Shown here: in pieces, positions 1-8,949 of the stretch | Layout of the letters: the number at the start of each line of letters is the position of its first letter | Position numbering within the stretch: the stretch's first letter is position 1 | NCBI RefSeq assembly: GCF_038443675.1 | Contig: NZ_CP151762.1 | Location: 744,001 to 808,000 of the forward strand | DNA length: 64,000 bases | Source of the DNA: Yoonia sp. G8-12 | Lineage (GTDB): Bacteria > Pseudomonadota > Alphaproteobacteria > Rhodobacterales > Rhodobacteraceae | Reading direction: 5' to 3' | Notes under the pieces: model-generated | Databases searched by the model: none | Told to the model about the DNA's origin: nothing | Seen by the model: only the letters and a program-made list of their open reading frames with translations | Translations under genes and position numbers: made by a program

Positions 1-1212
1 CAGCGGGCATGCCTGCAAAGAACGCGCTCAGCGCATCCTGATCGTCTGCCAGTTCGCCCACCACGTTGGACACGATGTGCATCACGTGGCTGTAGCGTTC
101 GACGATGAATTGTTCGGTCGGGCGCACGGTGCCGATTTTGCTGACCTTGCCGGTGTCGTTGCGGCCCAGATCAAGCAGCATCAGATGTTCGGCCAGTTCT
201 TTCTGGTCGGCCATCAGATCGGCCTCGTTCGCGTTGTCTTCTTCCGGCGTCGCACCACGGGGGCGGGTGCCTGCGATGGGGCGGATCGTGACCTCTTTGC
301 CAAACACACGCACAAGGATTTCAGGGCTGGCGCCGATCACCTGAAAGCCGCCGAAATTGAAAAAAACATGAATGGCGAGGGGTTCGTGCGCCGCAATGAC
401 CGGTAAAGCGCGAAAGGTGGTTCGCGAAAGTCCTGCGTCCAGCGCTGCGATGGGACGACCTGAAAGATGTCACCGGCGCGGATGTATTCTTTGGCCTTTT
501 CGACAGCCGCCAGATAGGCCTCATGCGCGAAATTCGACACGGGCGGTGCCACCTGCGCCGGTTCGGCCAGATCGCGGGCCTCGCTGGGTATCGGGCGTTC
601 CAGCGCGCGCTGCGCGTCCATCACCCGTTCGGCCGCTTGCGCATAGGCCGCGCGGGCGGACACCCCGTCCGTGACATAGGCGGGGGCCACAAGAATCACG
701 TCGCCCTTCACACCGTCCAGCACGGCCACGACCGAAGGGCGCAGCATCATTGCATCGGGCAGGCCAAGCGGATCAGGGTTCACATCGGGCAGATGTTCGA
801 CCAGACGGATCATGTCATAACCCAGATACCCGAACAGCCCCGCCGAGGCGGCAGGCAGACCATCAGGCAAATCAATCCGCGATTGCGCGATCAAGGACCG
901 CAGGGCCGTCAGCGGGTCTTCGTCAAGTTCCTCAAAAGCGGCGTCATCGAAACGGGCCGTGCGGTTCACGCGCGATGTGGTGCCGCGACACTCCCAGATC
1001 AGATCAGGGTTCATACCGACGATGGAATAGCGCCCGCGGACTTCGCCGCCAGTGACGCTTTCCAGCATAAAGGCGTTTTTGCCCGCCCCCGACAGTTTCA
1101 GCATCAGCGATACAGGCGTGTCCAGATCGGCAGCGATCCGTGTATAGACCACCTGATTGGCACCCGCGTCATAGCTTGCGGCGAAACTGTCGTAGTCGGG
1201 CAAAAGTGCCAT
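1..1212 (-). pseudogene. trpE: Anthranilate synthase component I, frameshifted and cut by the window edge
   Basis: TrpE converts chorismate plus ammonia (from TrpG) to anthranilate, the first step of tryptophan synthesis. The frame opening at 1212 has the N-terminal TrpE domain (SIVGMNPDLIWEC) and the start of the chorismate-binding domain (AGDIFQVVPSQRW), then stops at 337. Directly after NPSPFMFF the correct sequence (NFGGFQVIGASPEILVRVFGKE, then RPIAGTRPRG and LDLGRNDTGKV further on) continues in another frame to position 1. The switch lies at a run of seven A (360-366 on the plus strand); eight would restore the frame. The gene starts 9 bases after the stop of the PpiD-like gene and probably shares its transcript. 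The contraction may be a sequencing error, in which case trpE is intact. Confidence 0.9.
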
Positions 1213-1221
1213 GGGGCCGCC

Positions 1222-3057
1222 TTAGAACTGCGCGTTGACCGCGTTGATGGTTTGCTGGTTCAGCGATGTTTCCGTGCGCTGCTGGACCGAGGTCGCGTAG
1301 GCGTCAAAGATATCCTGTGCGATCCCCGCGCGGGCATTCTCGGCCAGTGCATCGCGTTGTGCGATCACGGACGCATCGGTCAGATCAGGCGCGGCGATAT
1401 TGTCCAACCGCACGATCAAGGCCCGATCAAAGGCGTCAATCACGCGGACCTCGCCAACCGCCATATCAAACAGCTCGCTATTGAAGTCCGGCGGTGTGCC
1501 TTCAACAAAGCTGCGACGCGTCAGGCCTTCCTCGACCGCGGGTTCTAGTCCAACCGTTTCAAAGCCGGTCAAAGGCAGGATATCATCGGCGATTTCGGCA
1601 GCTCTTGCCAGTACCGCCTCTTGTTGGGCTTGCGCCTCCCAGGCCTCGGCGACCGCATCGCGCACATCGTCGAGCGGTTGCAGTGTTGGTGGGGTGATGC
1701 CATCCAATGTCAGCGCAAAGATCCCGCCATCGGCGAGGTCAATAATCTCGGGGAATGCGCCTTGCTCTACTGTGGCGGCGGCTTCGCGGAACGCGTCATA
1801 GGCGGCGATGCCGTCTGAGGTCTCTGGCGTCCAGCTGATCGTGCCCAGTTCCATTTCTGTTCGGTCGGCAATGTCGGCCATTGTCGCACCGCCTGCGAGC
1901 AGATCAATAATCGCATCGGTGCGATCATTGATGTATTCGCGCGCTGCGTCTGCGGCCAGTTCTTCGCGCAAGTCAGGCGTGGCTTCTTCGAGCGTGATCA
2001 CCTGCTCGGACAGCACCGCGTTCATGCGAAACAGGGCAGGGCCCAGTGTCGAGTTGAATGGCCCCACGACGTCGCCGCTTTGGGCGGCAAAGACGGCCTC
2101 ACCGGCACCGCGCAGATCCTCTCGGCTGACATCGCCAAGGTCCACATCGGTCAGCACCAGACCGCGCTCTGCGACCAGATCTTCAAAGCTGGCTTCGCCT
2201 GCATTGACCCGCGCAATCGCTTCTTCGGCGCGGGCTTGATCAAGATAAACCAGACGCTCGACCAAGCGGCGCTCGGGCTGGACGAATTCTGCGATGCGCT
2301 CGTTATAAAGCCGCTCAACGGCCTCATCGGGGACAACCATTTCGTCCAGAATCATCGTAGGCGTCAGCCAGGCATAGGTAATATTGCGGGCTTCGGGCAG
2401 CGTGAACTCGGCAGGGTTCGCGTCATAGTATTCCTGCTGCGCGGCTGGTGTGGCACCGGGCACAGGGGCGGTCAGATCTGCGGCGTCAACCACAGCCCAC
2501 GTGATACTGCGGCTTTCGCTGACATATTGGATCATCGCGTCCGCATACGCGGTGGGTGCAGGCACACCGCTGACAACAGCACCTTGCAGCAATGTGCGGG
2601 CGGTTTCTTCGCGGATGTTTGCCTCGAACTCGGCGGCGGACTGGCCCGATTGCTGCAACGCAAGGCGATAGGTTTCGCGGTTAAAACCACCGGCCCCTTG
2701 GAACGACGGGATCGCTTGTAGCCGTTCGAACACACGTTCGTCGCCAACCGAAATACCCAATTGGTCGGCTTCATTGTCAAGCGTGCGCAGCAAAACGACC
2801 TGATTAAGTGCTACCTGATCAATGCCAAAGGCCTGCGCCTGCTGGAATGTGATCTGTTGGCCGAACTGGGCCGAAACGGCGCGGATCTGGTCGTTCAACG
2901 CGCGCTGATACGACGCCACACTGACCTCTTTTTCACCCACGGTGCCGATATTGCGGATGTTCCCGCTCAGGCCCCCTGATCCGAACCCTGCAAGGCCCAA
3001 AAGCAAGACGCCGACGATAATCCATGCGCCATAACGAGGTTTGTCTTTTTTTGCCAT
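1222..3057 (-). CDS. PpiD/SurA-like membrane-anchored peptidyl-prolyl isomerase
   Basis: Probable periplasmic folding factor anchored in the inner membrane, helping newly exported proteins fold. The start at 3057 (MAKKDKPRYG) is chosen because GGAG lies about nine bases upstream; a longer frame begins at 3072. A short basic N-terminus is followed by one membrane segment (about residues 10-28, GAWIIVGVLLLGLAGFGSGG). Then comes a SurA-type N-terminal domain (YQRALNDQIRAVSAQFG) and a parvulin-like middle region (about residues 240-350). About 611 residues, usual for PpiD-type proteins. The parvulin domain looks divergent, so isomerase activity is uncertain. It lies between an aminotransferase gene and trpE on the same strand. 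Confidence 0.85.
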   Translation of the reverse strand: MAKKDKPRYGAWIIVGVLLLGLAGFGSGGLSGNIRNIGTVGEKEVSVASYQRALNDQIRAVSAQFGQQITFQQAQAFGIDQVALNQVVLLRTLDNEADQLGISVGDERVFERLQAIPSFQGAGGFNRETYRLALQQSGQSAAEFEANIREETARTLLQGAVVSGVPAPTAYADAMIQYVSESRSITWAVVDAADLTAPVPGATPAAQQEYYDANPAEFTLPEARNITYAWLTPTMILDEMVVPDEAVERLYNERIAEFVQPERRLVERLVYLDQARAEEAIARVNAGEASFEDLVAERGLVLTDVDLGDVSREDLRGAGEAVFAAQSGDVVGPFNSTLGPALFRMNAVLSEQVITLEEATPDLREELAADAAREYINDRTDAIIDLLAGGATMADIADRTEMELGTISWTPETSDGIAAYDAFREAAATVEQGAFPEIIDLADGGIFALTLDGITPPTLQPLDDVRDAVAEAWEAQAQQEAVLARAAEIADDILPLTGFETVGLEPAVEEGLTRRSFVEGTPPDFNSELFDMAVGEVRVIDAFDRALIVRLDNIAAPDLTDASVIAQRDALAENARAGIAQDIFDAYATSVQQRTETSLNQQTINAVNAQF

Positions 3058-3119
3058 TTGTCGCCGCTCCACCCGCTGGTTTGCGTCTGAATAAGGGGCC
3101 TGACGCGGGGGTGCAAGGG

Positions 3120-4295
3120 CTAGAGTTCCAGCAGTGACAGCCTGTTGAACAGGGTTTGCACACCTGCGCGGTCGATGTTGGCAAAAGCGATCCGCAACTG
3201 GCTGTCACCACCCGGCACATCGTCGGGCATGAACATGGTGCCCGGAAGCAAAAGAACACCTGCCTCTTTCACCAAAAGCGGGGCCAGATCGGCGGATGAC
3301 ATGGCAAAAGGATGCTTCACATAGGCAAAATAGGCCCCGCATCCCAGCAGTTCCCAGCCTTTGTCGGCCAGCAGATGGAAATTCTCTTCAATCGCCGCAC
3401 GCCGGTCAAGGATTTCCAAGCGCTCGCCTGCCAACCACTCACCCAAATTCTGCATCCCCCAAAGGGCCGCGCGTTGGCCCAACTGGTTGGGGCAGATGGT
3501 GACGGTATCAAGGAACTTTTCAATTTCGGCCAAACGGGCAGGGCTGGCCACCACCGCACCCACACGGTGCCCTGTTAGCCTGTAAGCCTTGGAAAAGGAA
3601 TAAAGCTGGATCAGCGTATCATCCCAAGCAGGATCCGCAAAAAGATCATGTGGCGCGCCACTGCGGCTGTCAAAATCGCGGTAGGTTTCATCCACGATCA
3701 AGGCGATACCATGCGCGCGTGCCAGATCGCGGAACGCATGGAGCGTTTCCGCCGGATATTCCACACCACACGGGTTGTTGGGGCTGACCAAAGCAATCGC
3801 GCGGGTTTTCGCAGTGATAAGCGAGGCTGCATCTGCGGCCTGTGGGATCATCCCCCCAGCTGTCAGCAACGGCACGGTTTTGACACCCGACATATCCAGC
3901 CACATGCGGTGGTTGAAGTAGTACGGCACAGGGATGATTACCTCATCGCCCTCGGTGCACAGCGTTGCAATCGCGGCGGCAAAGGCCTGATTGCAGCCCG
4001 ACGTGATGGCCACCTGATCGGCGGTCACGGTCCCGCCATAGCTGGCGCTCCATTGGGTCGCGACCTCGGCGCGCAGTGCGGGCAACCCAAGGACAGGGCC
4101 ATATAGATGTGCATCGGCGTCGTTCAGCACGATGTCTGCCATCGCTTGGCGCAACGGGGCGGGGGGCGGATCGACGGGGGCTGCTTGGCTGACGTTTAAA
4201 AGCGGGCGGTCAGCAGGATGATCGACGCCAGCCAACCAGCGCCTTGCCTCCATCACAGGCGGTGCGAAAGTGGCGCTGGTGCGTGACTGTGTCAT
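3120..4295 (-). CDS. Pyridoxal-phosphate aminotransferase, class I/II
   Basis: Fold-type I PLP-dependent aminotransferase of about 391 residues. Visible motifs include SGCNQAFAAAI (cofactor phosphate region), SPNNPCGVEYP, the VDETYRDF stretch holding the Asp that contacts the pyridine nitrogen, and YSFSKAYRLTGHRVG with the Schiff-base Lys. The start at 4295 (MTQSRTSATF) is preferred over a longer frame from 4379, which would overlap gpt. The amino donor cannot be read from sequence; asparagine/aspartate or aromatic specificities are all possible. It follows gpt by 20 bases and precedes the PpiD-like gene on the same strand. Confidence 0.85.
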   Translation of the reverse strand: MTQSRTSATFAPPVMEARRWLAGVDHPADRPLLNVSQAAPVDPPPAPLRQAMADIVLNDADAHLYGPVLGLPALRAEVATQWSASYGGTVTADQVAITSGCNQAFAAAIATLCTEGDEVIIPVPYYFNHRMWLDMSGVKTVPLLTAGGMIPQAADAASLITAKTRAIALVSPNNPCGVEYPAETLHAFRDLARAHGIALIVDETYRDFDSRSGAPHDLFADPAWDDTLIQLYSFSKAYRLTGHRVGAVVASPARLAEIEKFLDTVTICPNQLGQRAALWGMQNLGEWLAGERLEILDRRAAIEENFHLLADKGWELLGCGAYFAYVKHPFAMSSADLAPLLVKEAGVLLLPGTMFMPDDVPGGDSQLRIAFANIDRAGVQTLFNRLSLLEL

Positions 4296-4315
4296 GACAT
4301 CATCTCGAAGTGATT

Positions 4316-4819
4316 TTAGTCTTTGCCGCGGTAGGGCTCGACATATTGCAGGGCCATGTCCCAAGGAAAAAAGATCCAAGTATCCTGGCTGACTTCGGTG
4401 ATGAAGGTATCCACCTGCGGGCGGCCCTTGGGCTTGGCATAGACGGTTGCGAAATGCGCGTTGGGATACATTTCGCGGACCAATTCGAGCGTTTTGCCGC
4501 TGTCGACCAGATCGTCGATGATCAAAATACCGGTGCCATCACCCATCAATTCCGCGTCAGGGGCCTTGAGAACCCGTGCCTCAGCCTGATCTTGGTGGTC
4601 ATAGCTTTTGACGCTGATGGTATCCACGGTCCGGATATCCAATTCGCGCGCGGCGATCATGGCAGGGGCCATACCGCCGCGAGTGATTGCGACCACGGCA
4701 CGCCATGCGCCGTCATCAGGCCCGCGCCCATCAAGCCGCCATGCCAAGGCACGGCTATCGCGGTGGATCTGGTCCCAACTGATATGGAACCCTTTTTCGT
4801 GCGGCAGTTGATCGGTCAT
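4316..4819 (-). CDS. gpt: Xanthine-guanine phosphoribosyltransferase
   Basis: Purine salvage enzyme that transfers the phosphoribosyl group of PRPP to xanthine or guanine. The 167-residue length is close to the Gpt family. It has the type I PRTase PRPP-binding motif ILIIDDLVDSGKT near residues 97-109 and the upstream ITRGGMAPA loop near residue 45. It starts 12 bases after the fabI stop and ends 20 bases before the aminotransferase start, so fabI-gpt-aminotransferase probably form one transcript. Confidence 0.93.
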   Translation of the reverse strand: MTDQLPHEKGFHISWDQIHRDSRALAWRLDGRGPDDGAWRAVVAITRGGMAPAMIAARELDIRTVDTISVKSYDHQDQAEARVLKAPDAELMGDGTGILIIDDLVDSGKTLELVREMYPNAHFATVYAKPKGRPQVDTFITEVSQDTWIFFPWDMALQYVEPYRGKD

Positions 4820-4831
4820 TTTATCGGGATC

Positions 4832-5638
4832 CTATTCTTTGGTGATATCTGGGGCGTCAACCGCCTTCATGCCGACCACATGGTAGCCCGCATCAACATG
4901 CAGGATTTCACCCGTCACAGCGCTACCCAGATCAGAGAGCAGATAGAGCGCGGAATTGCCGACTTCTTCTTGTGTCACGGTACGGCGCAGCGGCGAGTTA
5001 TACTCGTTCCACTTCATGATCAGGCGGAAGTCGCCAATACCGGAAGCTGCAAGCGTTTTGATCGTTCCCGCGCTGATTGCATTGACGCGAATCTTGTCTT
5101 TGCCAAGGTCCTCGGCCAGATACCGCACCGAGGCCTCAAGTGCGGCTTTGGCCACGCCCATGACATTATAATGTGGCATTACTTTTTCCGCGCCGTAGTA
5201 GGTCAGCGTCAGGCAAGAACCGCCATCGGTCATCATCTTTTCGGCGCGTTGTACGACGGCAGTGAAGGAATAGACCGAAATATCCATGGATGTCAGAAAG
5301 TTCCCGCGCGAAGTGTCAACGTACCGTCCGCGCAATTCGTTTTTATCTGAAAAACCAATCGCGTGCACGATGAAGTCCAACTTGCCCCAGCGCTCTTCGA
5401 GTGCCTCAAAGAGCGTATCAATCGAGCCCTCATCGCCCACGTCACAAGGCAAAACGATGTCAGAGCCAACCGAGGCTGCCAGCGGGCCGACGCGCTTTTT
5501 CAAGGCTTCACCCTGATAAGAAAACGCAAGTTCGGCGCCGGCATCTGCACAGGCTTTGGCAATACCCCACGCGATTGATTTGTCGTTGGCGAGGCCCATG
5601 ATCAGGCCACGTTTGCCTTTCATCAGTTCTGATGTCAT
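4832..5638 (-). CDS. fabI: Enoyl-[acyl-carrier-protein] reductase (NADH)
   Basis: Short-chain dehydrogenase/reductase that reduces the trans-2 double bond of enoyl-ACP in the last step of each fatty acid elongation cycle. The N-terminal GLANDKSIAWGIAKA is the FabI dinucleotide-binding variant. The Y-x6-K catalytic arrangement is visible in YYGAEKVMPHYNVMGVAKAAL (the Tyr before NVMG and the Lys of VAKA). At 268 residues it is of usual length. It is divergent from pdxH, with about 150 bases between them holding both promoters, and probably heads the minus-strand operon running to trpE. Confidence 0.96.
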   Translation of the reverse strand: MTSELMKGKRGLIMGLANDKSIAWGIAKACADAGAELAFSYQGEALKKRVGPLAASVGSDIVLPCDVGDEGSIDTLFEALEERWGKLDFIVHAIGFSDKNELRGRYVDTSRGNFLTSMDISVYSFTAVVQRAEKMMTDGGSCLTLTYYGAEKVMPHYNVMGVAKAALEASVRYLAEDLGKDKIRVNAISAGTIKTLAASGIGDFRLIMKWNEYNSPLRRTVTQEEVGNSALYLLSDLGSAVTGEILHVDAGYHVVGMKAVDAPDITKE

Positions 5639-5790
5639 CGCGCGAATTCCTTTATTGTTTGCCCATGGCTTGCAACTCGTTTAGGCGATTGCGCGCGGGC
5701 CAGCAAGTATCTGAACAATGCCGCAAATTGCTTGCCACTGTGTCCGTTTGCCCATAGCTTGGGAATGGGGGTTTTGTTTGGGGATCAGCG

Positions 5791-6396
5791 ATGTCTGACC
5801 GTGGCGGCATTTTTGCGGGGGCAGACCCGTTCGTTATTGCGCAGCAGTGGCTTGACGCGGCGGCACAGACGGAACCCAACGATCCGAACGCAATTGCACT
5901 CTCCACAGTCGATGCAAGCGGCATGCCGAACGCGCGCATGGTGCTTCTCAAAGACATCGAAGCAGACGCTTTTGTGTTTTACACAAATTATGATAGCCAG
6001 AAGGGGCAAGAAATTGCCCAATCTGGGAAAGCCGCGTTCGTTATGCATTGGAAATCACTCGCCAGGCAGATACGGGTGCGGGGATTCGTCACAAAAGAAG
6101 ACGGATCAACCGCTGATGACTATTATAAGTCGCGCTCGCTCAAAAGTCGGGTTGGCGCATGGGCATCACAACAGTCTCGGCCTTTGGCGTCGCGTGCGTC
6201 GTTAATGGCCGAGGTTGCAAAAGTAACAGTACAAAAAGGTGCGGACCCGGAACGGCCACCTTTTTGGGGTGGTTTCCGGATTGTGCCTCTGGAGATCGAG
6301 TTTTGGTCTGATGGCGCATTTCGTTTACACGACCGGTTTCGGTGGTCGCGTAGTGAAGTTGACCAGGATTGGGGGATCACCCGACTTTCACCCTAG
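5791..6396 (+). CDS. pdxH: Pyridoxamine 5'-phosphate oxidase
   Basis: FMN-dependent oxidase making pyridoxal 5'-phosphate from pyridoxine or pyridoxamine 5'-phosphate. The 201-residue protein has NARMVLLKDIEADAFVFYTNY (FMN and substrate contacts), SRSLKSRVGAWASQQS and the C-terminal DRFRW region characteristic of PdxH. The start at 5791 (MSDRGGIFAGADP) fits family length. It is divergent from fabI and followed by a cold-shock gene after a 111-base leader. Confidence 0.95.
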   Translation: MSDRGGIFAGADPFVIAQQWLDAAAQTEPNDPNAIALSTVDASGMPNARMVLLKDIEADAFVFYTNYDSQKGQEIAQSGKAAFVMHWKSLARQIRVRGFVTKEDGSTADDYYKSRSLKSRVGAWASQQSRPLASRASLMAEVAKVTVQKGADPERPPFWGGFRIVPLEIEFWSDGAFRLHDRFRWSRSEVDQDWGITRLSP

Positions 6397-6469
6397 CGCC
6401 TTTGTATAAGGTATGCGGTACGGTTTGGTGCTCTCAACATCTTGGTTGGGGCGATAGACAAATAGGGAT

Positions 6470-6489
6470 AGCGGCATGGAATTGCCGCT
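6470..6489 (+). other. Hairpin in the cold-shock mRNA leader
   Basis: AGCGGCA (6470-6476) pairs perfectly with TGCCGCT (6483-6489) across a six-base loop. It ends 18 bases before the cold-shock start codon and just upstream of the AAGGA ribosome-binding site. No T tract follows, so it is not a terminator. A role in thermal control of translation or mRNA stability is inferred from its place. Confidence 0.5.
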
Positions 6490-6507
6490 GTTCAAAAGGA
6501 AGACAAG

Positions 6508-6777
6508 ATGGAAACGCCGGACACCGGTACAGGTCGCAAAGTACTGGGCCAAGTAAAGTGGTTTGATCCCACAAAGGGATTTGGGTTTGTAATCTCGGAA
6601 GAGGGCGGACCTGATATCTTGCTGCACGCGAATGTTCTGCGCAATTTCGGCCAAGGATCGGTCGTGGACGGGTCCGAGATTGCAATCATGGTGCAGGATA
6701 CGCAACGTGGACTGCAAGCAACGGAAGTGCTTACAATCACGCCGCCCGCGAGCGAAGATCTCGCTGCCTTTGCGTGA
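6508..6777 (+). CDS. Cold-shock-domain protein, first half of a usually fused two-domain protein
   Basis: An 89-residue RNA/DNA-binding cold-shock domain. GQVKWFDPTKGFGFVIS is the RNP1-type segment and ILLHANVLRNFG the RNP2-equivalent. The start ATG at 6508 has AAGGA about 9 bases upstream. Related alphaproteobacterial proteins, and the other copy in this window (28031-28903), carry two cold-shock domains on one chain. Here the first frame ends at TGA 6775-6777 and the second domain follows one frame over. Either the gene is truly split or one extra base (for example in the TTT at 6769-6771) breaks it. Confidence 0.82.
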   Translation: METPDTGTGRKVLGQVKWFDPTKGFGFVISEEGGPDILLHANVLRNFGQGSVVDGSEIAIMVQDTQRGLQATEVLTITPPASEDLAAFA

Positions 6778-6778
6778 T

Positions 6779-7036
6779 ATGGTCGAATTTACGCCAGAAG
6801 ACATTGCCAGCAAACCGATCGAGCCTGCGCGCGTGAAGTGGTTCGACAAGGCCAAGGGCTTTGGCTTTGCGAATGTCTTTGGCAACAACGAAGATGTGTT
6901 TGTGCATGTCGAAGTGCTGCGCCGGTCGGGTCTGTCCGATCTGCAATCGGGCGAAGCGGTAGGCCTGCGCATGGTTGACGGCGAACGCGGCCGCATGGCC
7001 ATCGAGGTGATCGGCTGGGAGGCTGCAGCCAAGTGA
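6779..7036 (+). CDS. Cold-shock-domain protein, second half
   Basis: An 85-residue frame from ATG 6779 (MVEFTPEDIASKPIEPARVKW) with a second cold-shock domain: VKWFDKAKGFGFANVF followed by DVFVHVEVLRRSG. It begins one base after the stop of the first cold-shock frame and sits +1 to it, so the two may be translationally coupled or be a single gene interrupted by an indel. The IEPARVKWFDKAKGFGFANVFG segment closely resembles the second domain of the 28031-28903 protein (LEPARIKWHDKSKGFGFANIF). Its stop overlaps the GTG start of the DUF192 gene. Confidence 0.8.
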   Translation: MVEFTPEDIASKPIEPARVKWFDKAKGFGFANVFGNNEDVFVHVEVLRRSGLSDLQSGEAVGLRMVDGERGRMAIEVIGWEAAAK

Positions 7037-7509
7037 GGTTTGCGGGTGTCGCCGGTTGGCTCATCGTCGCGGCGCAGCCGGTCTGGGCCGAATGCGCTGA
7101 TGACCGTCTCACGATCAAGGGCGATTTCGGTCAGGCGACCTTTTCCATTGATGTGGCTGATGATGCGCGTGAACGGGCGCAGGGGCTGATGTTTGTGGAA
7201 GAGATGCCAATGCTATCCGGCATGCTCTTTATCTACGAGCGACCGCAAAGCGTCAGTTTCTGGATGAAAAACACGCTGATTCCCCTCGATATGCTGTTTG
7301 CCAGCCCGACAGGGGAAATCCTGCGTATCCACGAAAACGCGGTTCCCGGCGATCTGACGTCGATCTCCGGCGGGGACGGTGTGCAGATGGTATTCGAGAT
7401 CAACGGCGGTCTTTCGGCGCGTTTGGGCATTGCCGAAGGTGATGCCATGCAACACCCCAGCTTTGGGACGGACGCTATTTTGCCTTGCGGCAAAAACGAG
7501 GACAATTAG
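7033..7509 (+). CDS. DUF192 family exported protein
   Basis: A 158-residue DUF192 protein with a signal peptide (MRFAGVAGWLIVAAQPVWA, cleavage likely near residue 19). The family core is visible: ERAQGLMFVEEMP, MLFIYERPQSVSFWMKNTLIPLDMLF and the late GLSARLGIAEGD. The function of the family is not firmly known. The GTG start at 7033 overlaps the TGA of the cold-shock frame (GTGA), a sign of translational coupling. tRNA-Pro lies 44 bases downstream. Confidence 0.88.
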   Translation: MRFAGVAGWLIVAAQPVWAECADDRLTIKGDFGQATFSIDVADDARERAQGLMFVEEMPMLSGMLFIYERPQSVSFWMKNTLIPLDMLFASPTGEILRIHENAVPGDLTSISGGDGVQMVFEINGGLSARLGIAEGDAMQHPSFGTDAILPCGKNEDN

Positions 7510-7553
7510 GGCTTTTCAAATCAGTTTCGGGCGGCTAAAGACACGCCATGGTT

Positions 7554-7630
7554 CGGGGCGTAGCGCAGCCTGGTAGCGCATCTGTTTTGGGAACAGAGGG
7601 TCGGGAGTTCGAATCTCTCCGCCCCGACCA
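7554..7630 (+). tRNA. tRNA-Pro (anticodon TGG)
   Basis: A 77-base cloverleaf. The acceptor arm CGGGGCG (7554-7560) pairs with CGCCCCG before the encoded ACCA. The anticodon stem TCTGT/ACAGA encloses the loop TTTGGGA, giving anticodon TGG. The T-arm has GTTCGAAT. The first base C opposite G before the discriminator A fits tRNA-Pro. Confidence 0.97.
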
Positions 7631-7712
7631 TTTTTCAGGAAATCGGTTAGATCAGATTTGCACGCCGTACCGTTGCGGTTTTCGGCAACGTGACATGAGC
7701 CTGTTTCGGTTA

Positions 7713-8738
7713 CTAAGGTTCGCTTGCGCCGTAGCGCCGGCGCTTGATACCCAGAACAAACGGAATAATTGCCCAAGCACGCGCGAGATGTTCTAGGCCA
7801 ATCCCGATCTTTTGCTGACCGGTTTTGCGTTCGAACGGGAGCCAGAAGACCCCCACGCTCAAATTCGAAACACCCCTGACAAGACTTTTTGACGTGCGCC
7901 TCGTTAGCATGACGGCGAGCGGTGTGGCATTCTTGAGGGTTTTGTTGCGCCGGTGGAGCGCCGCAATGTGAAAGCCGTTCCTTTGGGTATGGATCGCCCG
8001 CGTCAAATGATAGCGAAGTTTCAGACGGTCGCCCCGCTGCTCTTCGCGGACCGCTGGGTAAGGCCACCGTTGATATGCAAGACCATGCTGTCTTTTGGCC
8101 CTTAGGATCATTTCCGCATCCTCTCCGCCGATTTCGTTGAATTCAGCACTAAATCGCATCCCAATACCGCGGTCCTGCGAAAAAACCTTCTGGGAAACAG
8201 CATAGTTACCGGTGCCCAAAACGAAGCTTTTTTTGGGAGCATCAGGTTTTGCGATCGGTCTGCGTGGAATGTAGGGGCTCGCATTGATCGGGTATTCAAG
8301 GCTGACTTCACCGATCAATATTTCCCTGGAAGCAGAATTGATTCCCCTGATCCATTCAGACAGCCAAGACGTCTCTAAGAGCTCATCATCATCAACGCCG
8401 ATAAGCCATTCCGCACCTGATGCATCCGCAGTCTCGAACAGGCGGTTGCGTGCATTTGCAAGGCCTGCTTTGCGTTCATGCAAAATCTGGTATGGAAAAT
8501 GTGTGTCCGATCCAACAAGGTCGTGCGACACGCTCGGAACTTGATTGTTGTCGACGATCAAAAGGGACACGTCGGCCTCAATGGGTCCGGTTTGGCTGTT
8601 GAGCGATTTGATCAACTCCTGCAGCCGGTCGTTGCGCTTGTAAGTGCATACCCCGATAACGACCGAAGGCCGCAAGGGTTTCCCTGCAGCCTCCTGGTCT
8701 TGTATGCAACTGTAGGGCTTAGCTACCTTCGGCACCAT
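7713..8738 (-). CDS. Glycosyltransferase family 2
   Basis: GT-A fold sugar transferase, probably acting on a cell-surface polysaccharide or lipid. It has the nucleotide-sugar-binding start SVVIGVCTYKRNDRLQELI, the LLIVDNNQ segment and the metal-binding acidic cluster GVDDDELLETSW. No membrane helix is clear. The start is uncertain: ATGs at 8750 and 8738 lie inside the end of the small upstream gene in another frame, and a TTG at 8675 just before the catalytic domain is also possible. The longest open frame reaches 8933 but would run through most of the upstream gene. No other polysaccharide genes are adjacent, so the acceptor is unknown. Confidence 0.78.
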   Translation of the reverse strand: MVPKVAKPYSCIQDQEAAGKPLRPSVVIGVCTYKRNDRLQELIKSLNSQTGPIEADVSLLIVDNNQVPSVSHDLVGSDTHFPYQILHERKAGLANARNRLFETADASGAEWLIGVDDDELLETSWLSEWIRGINSASREILIGEVSLEYPINASPYIPRRPIAKPDAPKKSFVLGTGNYAVSQKVFSQDRGIGMRFSAEFNEIGGEDAEMILRAKRQHGLAYQRWPYPAVREEQRGDRLKLRYHLTRAIHTQRNGFHIAALHRRNKTLKNATPLAVMLTRRTSKSLVRGVSNLSVGVFWLPFERKTGQQKIGIGLEHLARAWAIIPFVLGIKRRRYGASEP

Positions 8739-8949
8739 CTTCTTCGTCATCATCGTCGTTTGCAGCGACAGCCACACCGATGAGTACAGCGATGATTGCC
8801 GCAGGGATAACCCAGCCGGGAACACTTGATTCTGCTGCCATCGGCTCTGCCATTGGCACAGTTTCGGTGATCGCGTCGGCAAGGCCGCCAGCATAAGCGG
8901 ATACGCCTGCAACAAGCAGTGCACCCAGTACAATCCAAAATTTGTTCAT
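8719..8949 (-). CDS. Small exported or membrane protein with an acidic C-terminal tail
   Basis: A 76-residue protein starting at 8949 (MNKFWIVLGALLVAGVSAYAGG) after a good GGGAGAAAAA ribosome-binding site. It has an N-terminal signal or anchor, an Ala/Pro/Glu-rich linker, a second hydrophobic helix (WVIPAAIIAVLIGVAVAA) and an acidic tail (NDDDDEEDGAEGS). I do not recognise a function. The stretch just after the signal (AGGLADAI) resembles that of the outer-membrane protein at 22690-23307 (AGGLAEPV). The last 20-30 bases overlap possible starts of the glycosyltransferase gene. Confidence 0.72.
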   Translation of the reverse strand: MNKFWIVLGALLVAGVSAYAGGLADAITETVPMAEPMAAESSVPGWVIPAAIIAVLIGVAVAANDDDDEEDGAEGS

